A DNA stretch of 64,000 bases from Pachypanchax playfairii (lineage: Eukaryota > Chordata > Actinopteri > Cyprinodontiformes > Aplocheilidae), in NCBI GenBank assembly GCA_006937955.1, contig SSNP01000069.1, positions 1,445,540 to 1,509,539 of the forward strand. Direction: 5' to 3'. This document shows, piece by piece, positions 45,604-60,600 of the stretch. Position numbers and translations under genes: made by a program. Under the pieces are notes generated by a model. The model made no database searches and was not told where the DNA came from. It saw nothing but the letters and a program-made list of their open reading frames with translations. Each line of letters opens with the position of its first letter. Within the stretch, counting starts at the first letter, position 1.

Positions 45604-48600
45604 CTGAAAAACACAGAAACACAAACAGTCTGTTAAAATCTGTAAGTGATCCTTACAGTTACACTTTACAGATCCTCAACATGTTTGTGGAAGTTCAAAA
45701 ACTGACTTTAGACTCTAGAAACTCTGAGTTATTACAGCTGGACATTATGTTTCCTGCATCACAGTATTTGATTCTGTGTGATGTTCTGACACAGGGAGCT
45801 GGTGTTTATCTCCAGTTGTGATTGGGCGAGAGGTTACACCTGGACAGGTCAACAGTCCATCACAGGGACACACACACTCGCTCCCTCGCCTCCAATGCAT
45901 TCCTCATGCATGTTTTCAATCTGTGGGAGGAAGCTGGAGAAAATCCCAGACATGTAAACTCCATGCAGAAAGGACCTGGTCTGGATTTGAACTCAGGACC
46001 TTCTTGCAGCAGTGCTACTACCTGCACCACCGTGCAACCTGTTTTATAATCAAATAACTATGAAAAATGCACAAACATTCAGGATGCATGAAGTATATTT
46101 ACTGTGAAGATTGGACCACTGAGGAAAAGGCTTCATATATTTATAGATTTGTTTTAAAACTAAGTTGCTGATTTTCCGAACTCAAAGAAAAAATGTAAAC
46201 AATAACATTTCACACAATTTCAAAGTAACTAAAGTTTTAGGATGCAACTGCAAAACAAATATAAATTAACTTGGTAAAAGGATCATGTTTTTATTTTCTC
46301 TTTGGCAAAGAGACTGAAAAATTAAACTGCTAATAAACGTATTCACAAATAAGTTTCACAACACAAATTTCTGAAAAGTTGGGGCGCTGTGTGAAAACTA
46401 AGTAAAAACAGATTGAAAAACAGAATGCAGCGATTTGTTAATCTCATAAACCCACATTTTATTCCCAACAGAACATCAAAATCATTGTTTTATTTAGATT
46501 TTACATCGTTTTCGGCTTTATTTTCATTCTATTCTCCCCTAAAAAAAAAAAGATGGTAACACAAAGTAAAATGCTCATTTGTCATAAAGTATTTTAAAGA
46601 GTAAAAGCCTGTCACTGTGAGAAGCTTTTTAATTCTGCCAAGGAATAACAAATTTTAACTAATAACTCCCTTGAAAATCTTTTCTCCCTTACATAACACG
46701 TGCAAGGCCATTTTTATTTATTTATATATTACCTTGAGTAAGATCCTGGTCCAGGTAGAGTTTCAGCCATCTGCTGCGAAGGCCGAAGACCTTGGCCGCC
46801 TCAGAGAGCAGACCAGAGTAATCGAGTGTGTTCTGGCCTGCTGGGTTCGCTAGCAGGAGGGTTCCAACATCACCGGTCTGACACTCTGAAGGAGCAACAG
46901 AGACGTCAGTCAGACAAAAATATCCATTCTTTACAAATGAAGATAAAATCTGTCTCTAGGAAACGGTCCTAAACTTTGTCTTTGGAAGATAATAATAATA
47001 ATAATAATAATAANNNNNNNNNNNNNNNNNNNNNNNNNNNNNNNNNNNNNNNNNNNNNNNNNNNNNNNNNNNNNNNNNNNNNNNNNNNNNNNNNNNNNNN
47101 NNNNNNNNNNNNNNNNNNNNNNNNNNNNNNNNNNNNNNNNNNNNNNNNNNNNNNNNNNNNNNNNNNNNNNNNNNNNNNNNNNNNNNNNNNNNNNNNNNNN
47201 NNNNNNNNNNNNNNNNNNNNNNNNNNNNNNNNNNNNNNNNNNNNNNNNNNNNNNNNNNNNNNNNNNNNNNNNNNNNNNNNNNNNNNNNNNNNNNNNNNNN
47301 NNNNNNNNNNNNNNNNNNNNNNNNNNNNNNNNNNNNNNNNNNNNNNNAAACTTTATTTATATAGCACCTTCACAAAGTGCTTCACAATTAATTCAATAAA
47401 CAGCATAAACAGTAAAAGATAAAAAAGAATAATAATCAAGATGGAGGAGACAGTGGAACAGAAATCCGTCTGTATGGTTGAACTACGAGGTGAAATAATA
47501 AAAGGATGGAGCCAAATTACTGAATTATTCTTCAGGAGAAAGAAAAGCTGCCACATATATTTTAAATTGTATGTATAAAATTCATTATTACACTTTTAAC
47601 AACATTGTGTCAGTTAAAATTTACATTTTAGGGAAAAAAAACAGGAATCCCTCTGATCTATATACAGAAATATGAGGCAACATCTTCAGAGTAACATTAA
47701 ATCAAAATTTTGTTTTATGTAAATAATAAAAAAAAAACGTACAAATTTCTCATCTTTTTACATATTTTTTTAAACAGGCGAGCTGTCAAACACGGCTCTC
47801 GGCAACAGCTTTTCAATAAATGCTCAGTGGATGGAAGTATCAAAGACGTCAGCGTTTTCTCCCAGTCAAGTCGAAGCCGATCAAACTTTAAAAAGCTCCC
47901 AGGGATAAATTTAGAGTAAGTCAGAACAAAAAAAATCTTCTTTTAAAGTTTAGTTCCATCTCAAACAGAAAAAAAACCCAAACACTTTTAGTAAAATAGC
48001 TTCTGCATGATTTCCACACAGTATGTTTTACGGGGCTTGAGTCAGACGGAGATCAATCAGAAACAAACGTCACGCCACCATGAGCTTCGAAGAATCTTAA
48101 AAACTCGAGCAGTTCCTGATTATAATAACACATCTAACAAAATAACATACGGATTTCTTGATTATAATGACAACACATAATATTAGCAGCCTGACTCTTT
48201 AACAATGAGAAATTCTCTATATTCTGTTTCTCACCGGCTGGCTGTGCATTGCAGAGCAACAGGTTAACATAGGGACACAGCAGGGTGCCGGCGGAGGGGG
48301 CGGGGCCCAGAGAGGAGGGGTCTGAAGTCACGTACAAAGTTTTACCAGTCTGAGCTTGAAGGTCTGTGCTGCTGCTCAATTCTGTAACAATCACACACAC
48401 AAGAAGACGAGAGTAAAAAACATTGACTCATGTTGTTACTCATGTTCAAACAGAATCTAGACGCTGGACGGAATAATTACCAGCGCCGCTGGAGAATCTG
48501 AGCGGCGAGTTATTGGTTCCAAAAATGCTGCTGCAAACTTTCTTCAGTTTGTCCAGGTCAGGTCTGTTATCTCCTCGGGGATTCTCCAACAGCACGACCC

Positions 48601-51600
48601 CCTCTGAAGAGCAACATGAGATCAGAACAGACTCGTTTTTATACTCAGCAAATTGAATTCTGGTAACTGTAAAGTGTTTCGTTTTCTTTGCTACCTTGTT
48701 CTTTGTTGTCAACTTTCACTTTGATGTTGACATATGTACAAGCTGGTCCGTTTAACGGAGCGCGAGAGGGGGAAGATCCCTTCACGATAGTGAACTCCAA
48801 ATCCGAGCCCTTCAGCTACAAAAAGAAACCACGATAATAAACAAATATTTACAGAGAGATTAGAAGGAAACGTGTCAGTTATAAACAGATTGTTACTCTT
48901 TAAAAACAACTAAAATATCCTGAGATATATTATAACATTTCTTTTCATGTAAAAGAGTGATAATCAACATGATCATTCAGACCTGAGTCTTTTCCTCGAT
49001 GATGATGCTGGCAGCATCCGGGACAGGGAAGGGGAGAAGCGGGGCCTTGATGGTGGCCATGATAAACTCAGTGTGCACCTTGATCACAGATGCCAGGTAC
49101 TCCACCTCTGGCAGGCAGCGGTAATACACAGTAATCTCATCTGATGGCACCAAATGGCCCTGATACAAGATCACAGGTCATGTAAGGACTTTTATAAGAA
49201 GAAAAACATTATTCAGTGATTAAAACAAGATTTATGAATAAAGAAGCAATATTTCAACAAATTAACTCCAGAATTTAAATGTAGGAAAAAAACTACCTTA
49301 ATAGAAAATAAAAGAAATGAAAGGACAGAATAAACTTTATTGGTAATAAAATAAAGAAACAAAGAGACAGAAGGAGGCTGCGGGATGTTTTGCCTGTCGT
49401 TTTTGGCATCACTTGCTGTTAGCTTCTACTAACCTTGCTGCATTCAAACACATTGATCTCGTTCTAATCTGCAGTATGCAGCTGTGCACATCTGTGTGTG
49501 GCCACACACACACACACTGTCTGGAGTGTGAGCGCACACCTCAAGGGCAGAAGAATAACTAGAGCTGGATACAAATCAATCAATAGGAGGAAGTTTTATA
49601 GGTTTCCCCAAGTCAAGGTTCTCACTCTGATGGTGTCTGTATCAGATCAGGCTATAATAATCCTCAGCTGGTGAGGAGTCTATTTAAAGAGGAAACAAAG
49701 ACCCATTTGTCTATTTTACATTTTACCAACAAACTACAACTCACCACGTTCAAGATTTTAGTTTCTTTTTAAATTAATTCCCATCCACGGGGTGGAAAAT
49801 TCCTCATAGATCTCAGTTTGAAATAACTGGAGGAATTTAGGCTGGCCGGAAGCCAGAGCACAGCGCTGCTATAGGGGGACGGAAAAAACTGTTTGTTTCT
49901 TGTGAAAACAAGAGGTTGTTGGTTAATCCGTCTTTGCTCCCCAGTTTACTTCAAAGCTCCAACGTTAGAATGTGAAAGAGGCCAGACTGTAATTAAGCTT
50001 CTATTAAGTCTGCCTTAAGATGGAGAAACCTCTAACTGTGACGCTGTAGTGGAAAGATTTCTAAACTGCCCTGAATGAGACGTAAAGAAGAAGAGAGGGG
50101 GGACGTGGAAATGTAGTAACGAGTTTCATGTATAAAGTGTCTTCATGGTATTGTTGGTATTTAATTTAAATAATCATCCACTGATGAAAAGAATGAGAGT
50201 GAGGGGATGCTGTCCTCCACAGCATGTGGTGGAAAAACTTGTGGGTTTGAGGTTGAAGAAGAGTCACGACATAAATAACCCAGTTTAAAGATCTGAAACA
50301 TGGAGAACTTCACAAGTTATTTAAAGAGCAACTCACCGCCTCTAAATTATCTTCCTGCCTTCAAACTGCTTTTTTTTCGAAAAATGCAGAAGTAGACGTC
50401 ACTTTAAAAGGCGGGCCTAAGCTGTGATTGACGTGTAGCACTTTTTAAATTTGCTTCAGTGTGACTCTGCCGTGTTGTAGACTTGTAACCCGACCATGAT
50501 GAGAATATAACGTCTATAAATCTCACAACCACTGCAGTGAAGTCTTTGCCCTGATTTAAATATTCTTTTAATGATGTTATTCTGTTTGTCGTAGTTTTCA
50601 GAGTAGTTTACCGATTGATTGTTGTTAGCCACAATGCTAAAGCTACTGCCGTGTTGCTAAGAGGGGTCTGAGTAAATGTCTGAATAGAAATATAATGTGC
50701 ACAAATCACATCCACACAATCACTGCAGTAAAATAAAGTCTTTGTCCAGATTTTAATAATATTAGTTATTCTGTTTGTCGTAGTTTTCAGCCAGTTGCTC
50801 TAAATCCCTCTGTGCTGCTTTGGTGAGAAGCTGGAGACAACGGGCGGGCGGGGGTGAGTGTGTCTGTCTGAGAGATGGTTTTATACTCCAGGAGGCGTGT
50901 CTTAGAGACGATGCTGACGTAGGCATGAACCACTTTCAGCCAATCACAAAATTCAAATGCAGTAGCCACCTTTCAACCCTAAGAGGGCAGCACTAAGACG
51001 TTTTTAGACCAAAAAGTGTAGAATTTAACAAGTTTACATATAAATGTCAAAAAATGCCCAGAAACTGAAAAGTTGCATTAGTAAAGACCCACTAGTACAG
51101 TTTATTAGCAGAAAAAAACTGTTTTGAGGGAGAGTTGCACTTTATTCATGTTTTACTCAGTCAGAGATCTGATTCAGCTGTAACACATACTGTGCTGCTT
51201 ATTAAACAGTAGATTGCAGAATTCAGTAATAGTTATGTGTCACTTCTGCCTCCACACCACAGCTGCTTGTGCTCCTGAAATAGTTGCTTCACCTTCTTGC
51301 GTAGTTTCTGAATGCGGTTGATGACCTCTCTGGCAACGCCCTCATCCACCATGGACTGGTCCGGGGTGACATCCAACAGCACGAGGACCTGCACGGTGAA
51401 ACATCAGCAGGAAGGAAGAGCAGTCAGCATGTCTGATCTGAGATCTGCTTCAAACCTCTGGGTTTGACTGTCCGACTTAACACAAACAAGCTGAAAACAC
51501 TCTCATCCCTTTAGTTATTTCCCGGCATTACAAACAGAATGTGCATTTTAAATGTGATATTCAGGATAAATGTATTTGAAGTCATTTTTCACCACAAAAG

Positions 51601-54600
51601 AAACTTTTTTAACACAGAAATTTATATTTTGGTCCCTGGTTTTCAACATGTTAGTTATATTATAAACAGACGAGCATCAACTGATGTATGAGAAAATAGG
51701 TTTACCCAAGATTCAGATTTCATGAAAGTATTAATAAAAAGCAATAAAAATGGTGAGAGTTTAGGAAAGAACACAAAAATTCCCAGCTGACCTGTTTAGG
51801 ACACGATAGTCGATATTATAAGACATATTGTAAACAGAATTTATAATACTGCTGACATGAGTCTAAAGTTGCTTTTAGAATTATTTACAATAAGCAGATT
51901 TAAACATCGGATTTTGCTTTTGGTTCAGGACGTCCCTGATCTTCTATCAAGGTGCAGACTCTTTACTACAAGCAGTTAAAATCTTATATTCATTAGTCAA
52001 ACATTAACATTAGAACTAAATTAAATCAACGGAGCTGCAGATATCCTGGTCCATATGAGTTGTGTTGGTCCTGAACTTATCTCCAAATGAGGATTTAGTG
52101 TAAGAGGAGACAGTGTGACAGATGAAGTACATAAAAGCCACCGAGAAGCAGAAAACAAAGAGAGAGAACAGAGACGCAGACAGATGGGAGCTGGAGAGTC
52201 AGATTGAGGAGGAGACAGAATTAAAAGCCAGCTCAGTACAGTGGTATTAAGGTGCAGCCGTGTGGTGTGTATACGGTTGAAGGAGCACTGATTAGAAAGG
52301 GCCTGTGGGAGCGGCATAAGTGCTGGTTTCCACTTAACCGTGAAATGATTTCATACATCACACACAACACAGACACATAAATGCATTTACAGTATATGGC
52401 AGCTTAGTGCATCAGCAGCAACCCCCCCCTTTTCTTTTTAAAAGATGGGTTACATTACATTCAAAGGCTGAATATACCAACACATGCAGGTAATGTAGCA
52501 GACGAGAGGAACAGAGGAGCAGCAGGAGGATAAGTACGTCTGTCCCAATCTATCATCTGACTGTGGGAACAGGAAGGCTGGAGACGAGTGAGATCTTTAC
52601 GTAATCTAAATGCGGTAAGATGAAGTTCATCATTCCAAGTTCAGAGGTGATAAAAGATACTCTTAAAGCTGATATCCCTGATTTCAGATTACCTAGCTTA
52701 GACTGTCAACTAAGTCACAGAACTCTCAGCCCCTCCTGTCGGGTAGAATTCCTAAGCCGCGCCCCACCAGGTTTGGAAACACGCGTAGCCCCAGAAGACG
52801 ACCGAGTGCAAGACACTGGTCCGCAGTTCATTCAAGTACAGTAACATGGCGGAATCACCGGTAAGTGAAAACAATATAACAATAAACAACTAACATTAAT
52901 TGTTACTTTGTCCTGAACCTGACGCAGAACCAGCCGGCGGCTGTTTCTCCTGCTGTGACATGGTAGAGCGGCGAACACTCCCAGCAGTGGTGTTCTGCGG
53001 TAATATGTCTCAGTTTTTTAGGAGCACAGAAGCCAAATAAAAGCAGAAGTCCGTACGGCTGGAGAGACTGTCCAATCATTCCTTTTGGGCCGAACCATTT
53101 GATTGGTTGATGTTTTTAGACAAATACGGGAGAACCACTTAATTATTTTTTTTTGTCTTTTTTTTTTTTTTTTTTAAATCTTCACAACATATTTTTCTCC
53201 ATGCTGTGTTAAAACGTTTTCAATGGGCATGAAAAAAAACATGTTAAGCTAATTGGTTATGCAAATTCAGTACAGCAGCTTTAAAACACGAGAAGAATCT
53301 TTAAAGCTGATTTAGTTTTAGGAAATGTAAATGCTGTAACATAAATAGGCTAAACAACAAAAAATATTTAACCAAAGAAGATGATAAATTTCTTTTTCAT
53401 GAGACACATTTCATTTGATTCTGCCTGTTGGCTGATTGATCAATTGATCGACTCCTTGTCTCGTTCACTTATTCGCTGAACGACTGAACGAACAAACAAA
53501 CAAATGGATGAATGAGATTCAAACTACCAGCTTTTCATTCATAACATACCTGTGCATCAGAATGTGCTTCGTATTGAGCGGCGGAACCAGAACTCTGATC
53601 GAAGGTGTACATCAGCCTCAGGTCCTCCTCATGAAGCTCATGGCCGTCCACCACGATGGATCCTGAAATTTAACCAGAAAACATCAAAACTGACTGAAAC
53701 TCACACTGAGTTAAACATCAGTTTGTAAAAAAAATGAATAAACGGAATAAATCCAACATTTCATGACTGTATCTGGGAAACCATCCTATTGTTAGAGAAG
53801 AATATGGGTTTTACTCACAGAATTAACATTTTCTATCAAGATTCGTTGTTAAAAATCACCATCAATATTATCATATCATAATAAACAGTGACATTTTTGG
53901 CTTTTCCAGTTGTATAAATCTGGTATAAAATAATTATTTATTGAAGTTTTTGTATTAATATTCATTTCTCATAATTTTATTCAGTCACATGGTTGAATCT
54001 TCAAGTTTTTTTTGTCTAACTAATAAAAAAATCATGTAATGGTCTGATTATTGTCTGCAACACAAAACCATGATGCCCCAGAATTATAAACAACATGTTT
54101 AAGAGTGGAAGGAGAAAGAGTTATTGCAATTAGCTTTAAAGCTCGTGTAAAGTAACAACAAATGTGTGTTCTGAGTTTGTCACTGCACAGGAATATTAGT
54201 TATTAGTCATCCAGCCAAATTTGAATGATTAAAAACACTGCGAAGCATATGAAATTTGGTTACAAAATAATGAAAAAAGGATCAGTTTTCTCTGCTCTGA
54301 GACGCTGGGGGCGTGTCCGCTGCAGGTGCTGAAACCTGTCTGTCTCATCCTCTAGCAGCACCTCCTTCTCTTCCCCACATCACTGCATTTCCTCCGTTTC
54401 TGAGTTCCGGCTGGTTTGTTAAGTTTGAGGTTCTACCCACATGTAAAACTGCGCATCACTGCTGTTTGAGGAGTTGAAATATTTCCACACGACCGCAATG
54501 CTTCAGACTTGTTTGTTGCTTGTTTGTAGCGGAATGTGCTGCTTACGCCATTCTGAGCTTTGTTTAGCATATGAAGGCAGCAGGTGGCAGAAGTAGCTTC

Positions 54601-57600
54601 TACCTATCATGCTGGTTTAGTTACTGTCTACTGTGTGGCTCCTCGGCACAAAATCGACCCAAAGCTTTTTCAGACGGTCATCCCTCGGATGAAGGAGCGG
54701 GAAAACCACTGAAGCTACCGCACTGTACGGTTTTATATGACGAGAGCAGCAGGGGGCGGGGTTATCCTGAAGCCCTTTTAGACCCGCCCATAAAATCCTG
54801 AAACAGAAAACTCTTGAAACGCAATTTGAAGGCTAGCTCCACAATTCAGTTTTAATTGTTGGGAGGTTTTTCACATGTTTAGAACAGTGCATTTATTATG
54901 TTTATAATGTGGTTAGAAGAAAATAGCAGAATTCCCTTTACACGGTCTTTAAATGCTATGAAAATATTTTAAGTTCAGCATGCATTACCTTTGCCTGGGG
55001 CTTTTATTGTGAAGGGCTTGTTACAGGCGGTTATGCCTCACAAATGGCAACTCTTTCAATCAAAAAGCCTCAAGATATTCTTTAAGCCGTTCTATTAATT
55101 ATGTACACACTCATAACCCTGTAACTAGAACCATTTCAAGCTAAAGGGTTAGCAGTAACTTAGTAAGAAGATGAAGGTGACATGTTTTATCTGCTTCCAT
55201 CATCACACAGACTTTTTTCAGCATGTCCGTCGTGCAATTAGAAAAACTAAATTGAAGTCAACATCAACACTTTGACGCATTAAAAATCTCCAGCGCTCTC
55301 TCACTACCGTGTGGTGGGTCGACACAAGCTTAGCTTTTAAAAGCGTGGTCACCGAACACGGTTTTAATGGTGAAGTAATCTTAAGATGGAAACACCAACT
55401 GTAAATCATTTTACAATGAAATCCTATCAGTAAAACCAAGAACCGTTTAGGAAACTTAAAAACATTAAATGCTCTTACATAAAACGTTTTCTGCCATAAA
55501 TATTTTGTCTTTGTTTATTTCACATTGTTCAGAACCTGAGAATCGATCCTTGTGTGCAGTTAAACAGCTATATATAGCAGGTATCTGCTTTTACTGTGAC
55601 ACTTCCTGAGTTTCATTCTATCAGGTTTGAGGAGTTTTATCACAACACAGAAAACTCTGTGTACCTATAACAACACTATCGTGCCCGTGGCAGCAATTAG
55701 CCACGTCTGTGTTCTAACTAAAAAGCGTGACCATGTTACACTGTCCGCTTTGCTCTTCCACCCCGGAGGCTGGATGAAACAACCGCACCACTTCTTTATA
55801 ATCGGAGATTTCCACGCTTTGGTTTCCTGCTTTCTGACCTTATTCCAACCTCAACTACATCAAACATAAAGGTATCAAAGGTACCGTCCGGTAAAGTAGA
55901 GACTTTTATCTAAGGCAGTATTACTGTTGAATTACTGGTCCTCTTATTTAAACAGGAAGACATTTTAAGAATCATGAAAAGTGCAAAGATGAATGCTGTA
56001 AAAGGTTAAATGTGAGTTGTAATTATGTTTGTGATGGACATAATTTTTCACAAGTTATTAGATCTTTGGTTTTAGAGTAATTTCCATCAATTTGTTTTGC
56101 ATTTAATAACCTTCAAATTTCTCCAAATGACCTCAAATATTAAATCTTCAGCGTTCTGACAGTAACTGCCGACCACATTTTCATCATTGTGTTTTCTTGC
56201 TCGCAGATTTTTTCCATCATCTAAGAGATCTATCTATTTCCTTTCAACACTCATTTTTCCCGTCCGATTGGCCTGACTTCAAACATGCGAGTGATTGGAA
56301 ATCCAAAGTTCCCACAGCCCGACTGACCTCTGCTGGTTCGCTCCCCAGAGAAATGGGGGTTCTGCTCGTATTTCTATAATCAGAGAGACAAGATACCTTG
56401 ACCTGCTTTGATCCCAACTGGAGCTCTGATTGAATTGTGAGGATAAACTCTGTGTGTATATGAGTGTGTGTCAAACTTTCTTTCAAGGTTCTGCTGTTTA
56501 CACTGACTGACTCAAAACTATAATTAGGGGCAGAAATCTCTGGAATCAGTCCAACATGAAATTAGAACGCTATAATTGGAAAACACAGAATGATTACAGT
56601 GTCATCCGCTCGGGGAATCATCTCCATGAAGGTTTAAGTGAACAGCGATGCTGTTTTTGACTGTTTCTGTATGTTCGTTAGCAAAATATTTTAATGAATC
56701 TTTCATTACATGAACATCTACGACTGATGAAAGCTACAGCTAACCAACATTAGCCAAAAACAAAAGCGGCTTAAACTCTGTAAATCAGTTGAATTTGATA
56801 GTAGCTGAGAATCTGGACACATGCTGAGGCCTCACAGTTCACAGGAACCATGTGAAGAACTGTAAACTGTTCAAGGTGTGTGAGAACGCAGGTGTGTTTT
56901 TCATTTTACCACTAATGGCTCGACACATGGGAAACAACGTGTGTATTTGTTTGGGAAGCAGCCAGCGGCCGTGCCGCCCAGGTAACGGAGGAAATGAGGG
57001 TGCCGACTAGAGACAAATCAACCGAGAGTTTGGGTGACCAGGTTACTGAAGAGAACACATGATGGTTCTAATGCCGGAGAGATTGTTGAAAGGAAGGGCC
57101 AGACAAGTTCCGTAGTGTGGAGGTACTTCAGCTATTTGAAGTCTGAGTAGCGTGCACTATAAATTGTACTAAAACATGTTCCCACAAAGTCTGGAAATAC
57201 AACAAACCTTTTTTATCACCTGAAGCAGTGTCACCCACTAGAACATGTTCAATCTTTGACTGAAGGCGCTAATTCATCATCTAAAACAACCAGGAGAATC
57301 CCTGCGACGCAGCGACAGTCAATTGAGTCGGTTTTCTCCAGCTTCTTACCATATGACAAAAAAGCTAAGAGACATAGCGACGTAGCGGCTACCTTTTGTG
57401 TAGTTTGCTATATTTATCTTTATTTATCTGAAACTAAAGTCTCATGTTCCTTAAGTACATCTGCCTTGTTGAACTTATTATGGGAAATAAATGTCTAAAT
57501 CAAAACAAGCTGCTGATTATTTCACATTTTACTTGTGACACATTTAAATCTTACAGATATAGTTATTTGGCTTATATCGTGATAAATATCGTTATCGCCT

Positions 57601-60600
57601 GAAATGAAAAAAAACATATCATGATATGAAAAAGTCTTATATCGCCCAGCTCTACACAAGAGACAAAAAAAAGACGTAATTGTATAAATTTTTCCTCCAT
57701 GTTTTCCTGGAGATGACCGAGTAGCATCCTGTCAGTTCATTGGTCAGTCAATAAAACTTCCACTGATTGGTCCTCGTCTGAACAACAGTGATGAAAAGTT
57801 TTTTGGTTTTTTTTCCACATTTCGCTTAGCAAGAGGGAGAATGGAGATCATTGCTTTGTCGCACATGTCCCACTGAAAATGAATCGAGGAGAGGCGATGT
57901 CGCATCCCGCGGGTTGAGCCCAAAAGAATAAAACATGGTTTTATTTAAATTCTGCATTTTGTTTTACATTTTACACATCGCAGCAACCTTTTTTGGAATT
58001 GAGTTTGTATAGTAAAAATGAAAAGACAGCAACCAGAAACCTCATTTTGGTCCAAGTTGTTTTAGATGTTGGTTGCTAAGAAATATATAACATAACCCAA
58101 CTTTAAACAATCTTTACATACTTCTCTTTATTCTGTAATACCTTTCTTTTGGAAGGCTTCGAGCTGCTCACTGGTGAGCTCCTTGATAGAAGCAGTGACA
58201 GCTTTGAAGGCTCCCTTTAATCTCTTGCCCAGCACCATGTGGTCCGGCTCGGCTCTTAGGCGGATACCGTACTTGTCCTTGTCCGTTGAAAGTGTCAGCT
58301 GTCGCACATTGAGCTCCTATGGGATTTAAAAAAAAAAAAAAAAAAAAAGAATATGCTTTTAGATCCTGTACAGTCACTGTGTAACTGGCTGTCTACAGAA
58401 ACAGTTAAAATCACAAATACAGAGAAAAGCTGAATCATCTGTCTGTATATATGGAAAACACTTAGGCCATCTTGAGAACACTCTCACCAGCCACAAATAT
58501 ATTTTTTGTGTATTTAAATCTCCATTAAGTTCATGTTTTTAATTCTTTATCCGAAATGCAGAGAAATCTGTGATCCAGTTGTATCTGGCGAAACAATAGC
58601 AGCACCGAGAATAATCTCAGTGACAGGCCCACCATCCACTCCTCCTTTCAGTCAATCACACTGCGCACGTTGAGGCTGAGTTCTGGCATAGTTAACTTTT
58701 TGACAGCGAGCACAGACAGGCTACCGCAGCGAGCTGAGTGATAAAGGCAGTGTGGGTTGAAAAATCTGAGCTGACTTACAGGATTCAGTCAAAGCACTGA
58801 TTTCATAAAAATAACCTGCTTATTTGGAGGATAAATTTAGTGTAGTGAGTGTTGACATAGAAAGTGGGCAACATACAGTATGCTGGTGCTTTACAATGAG
58901 CTGAAGCTTCTGTCAGCACAAACAGTGACTCACTGGATGTGCTTCAGAGCATGTTGAGCTGAGTGGAAACACTGTCATCAGAGAAGACACCAACAGGCCT
59001 GTCAGTGAAGGAAAGATGACCAAAGCTCAAAGTCAGATGCAAGATGTGCATTTTTCAGCTGAACTTGTCCTTCTGATCATATTTGACTGATGATTTGATA
59101 GTTGCAAACTTAAACTTTAAATCTAATAAATATATTTTCAGTTGTATTCTTTGTTGCTCCTGAAACAGATACCAAAAACCCAACACATTCTGCTTTTCTC
59201 AGTCTGGTTTGGGAACCTCAGAGTCTTAAAACTGCAAGCAGCTGAAATTTGTTTCCTCTGTATGTGGCCGAGCTCCACCTTAGAGCTACGGTCAGGCAGT
59301 TCATCATCTGACAGGATAAGAGTAGAGCCGCTGCTCCTCCTCATCAAACGGAGTCAGCTGAGGTGGTTCAGGGCCTCCAGATGGACTTCCTGTGAAGGTC
59401 CTCCATGGAGGAGACCCCATGCAGACCCAGAAGTCACTGGGGGGGATTATTATTCTGGCCTGGGAAGATCTTTGGGATCCTGAGGAGAAGATATCTGGAG
59501 TGTTCTCCTGGATCTGCCTCAGATAAGCATCAGAAAACTGATGAAAAAAACTAGACTATTTTCGTTTTAAACTAAAATCCATATCAAATCTAGAAGAAGT
59601 TCCACTAACTTATGAGTAAACACTCAATTCAGGCTTAATGCCATTCAACTGATGCCACAACACACTGTGACAGTGAGAGAATTCCTCCCTGGGATGAAAA
59701 ACCCTCAACAACTCATTTTGATCAGATAAACAATGTTTACTGGAGTGTAACGAGAGGCTGGTAAATCTTTACCCCCACCAGAAACGCGGTGTTGGATAAT
59801 ACAGAACCGATACAAAGCTTGAAGGATCCAACCGTGGGATCCAATAAAAACCCACTTGGCACATAATCCGTAAAGGTTGCATCAACGTTCCTCAACACGG
59901 TCATATGGGATCAAGAGCGGAAGTCTTTTCCATCAAAAACACATCAGAACCTTATCAGCTTAGGACATACAGTGGGGCAAAAAAGTATTTAGTCAGCCAC
60001 CAATTGTGTAAGTTCTCCCACTTAAAAAGATCAGAGAGGCCTGTAATTTTCATCATAGGTATACCTCAACTATGAGAGACAAAATGAGGAAAAAAAATCC
60101 AGAAAATCACATTGTCTGATTTTTAAAGAATTTATTTGCAAATTATGGTGGAAAATAAGTATTTGGTCAATAACAAAAGTTAATTTCAATACTTTGTTAT
60201 ATAGCCTTTGTTGGCAATGACAGAGGTCAAACGTTTTCTGTAAGTCTTCACAAGGTTTTCACACACTGTTGCTGGTATTTTGGCCCATTCCTCCATGCAG
60301 ATCTCCTCTAGAGCAGTGATGTTTTGGGGCTGACGCTGGGCAACACGGACTTTCAACTCCCTCCAGAGATTTTCTATGGGGTTGAGATCTGGAGACTGGC
60401 TAGGCCACTCCAGGACCTTGAAATGCTTCTTACGAAGCCACTCCTTCGTTGCCCGGGCGGTGTGTTTGGGATCATTGTCATGCTGAAAGACCCAGCCACG
60501 TCTCATTTTCAATGCCCTTGCTGATGGAAGGAGGTTTTCACTCAAAATCTTACGATACATGGCCCCATTCATTCTTTCCTTTACACGGATCAGTCGTCCT

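Noticed and set aside
45815..46057. Plus-strand open frames as a small gene
   Set aside because: They overlap a dispersed repeat that recurs at 515-650.
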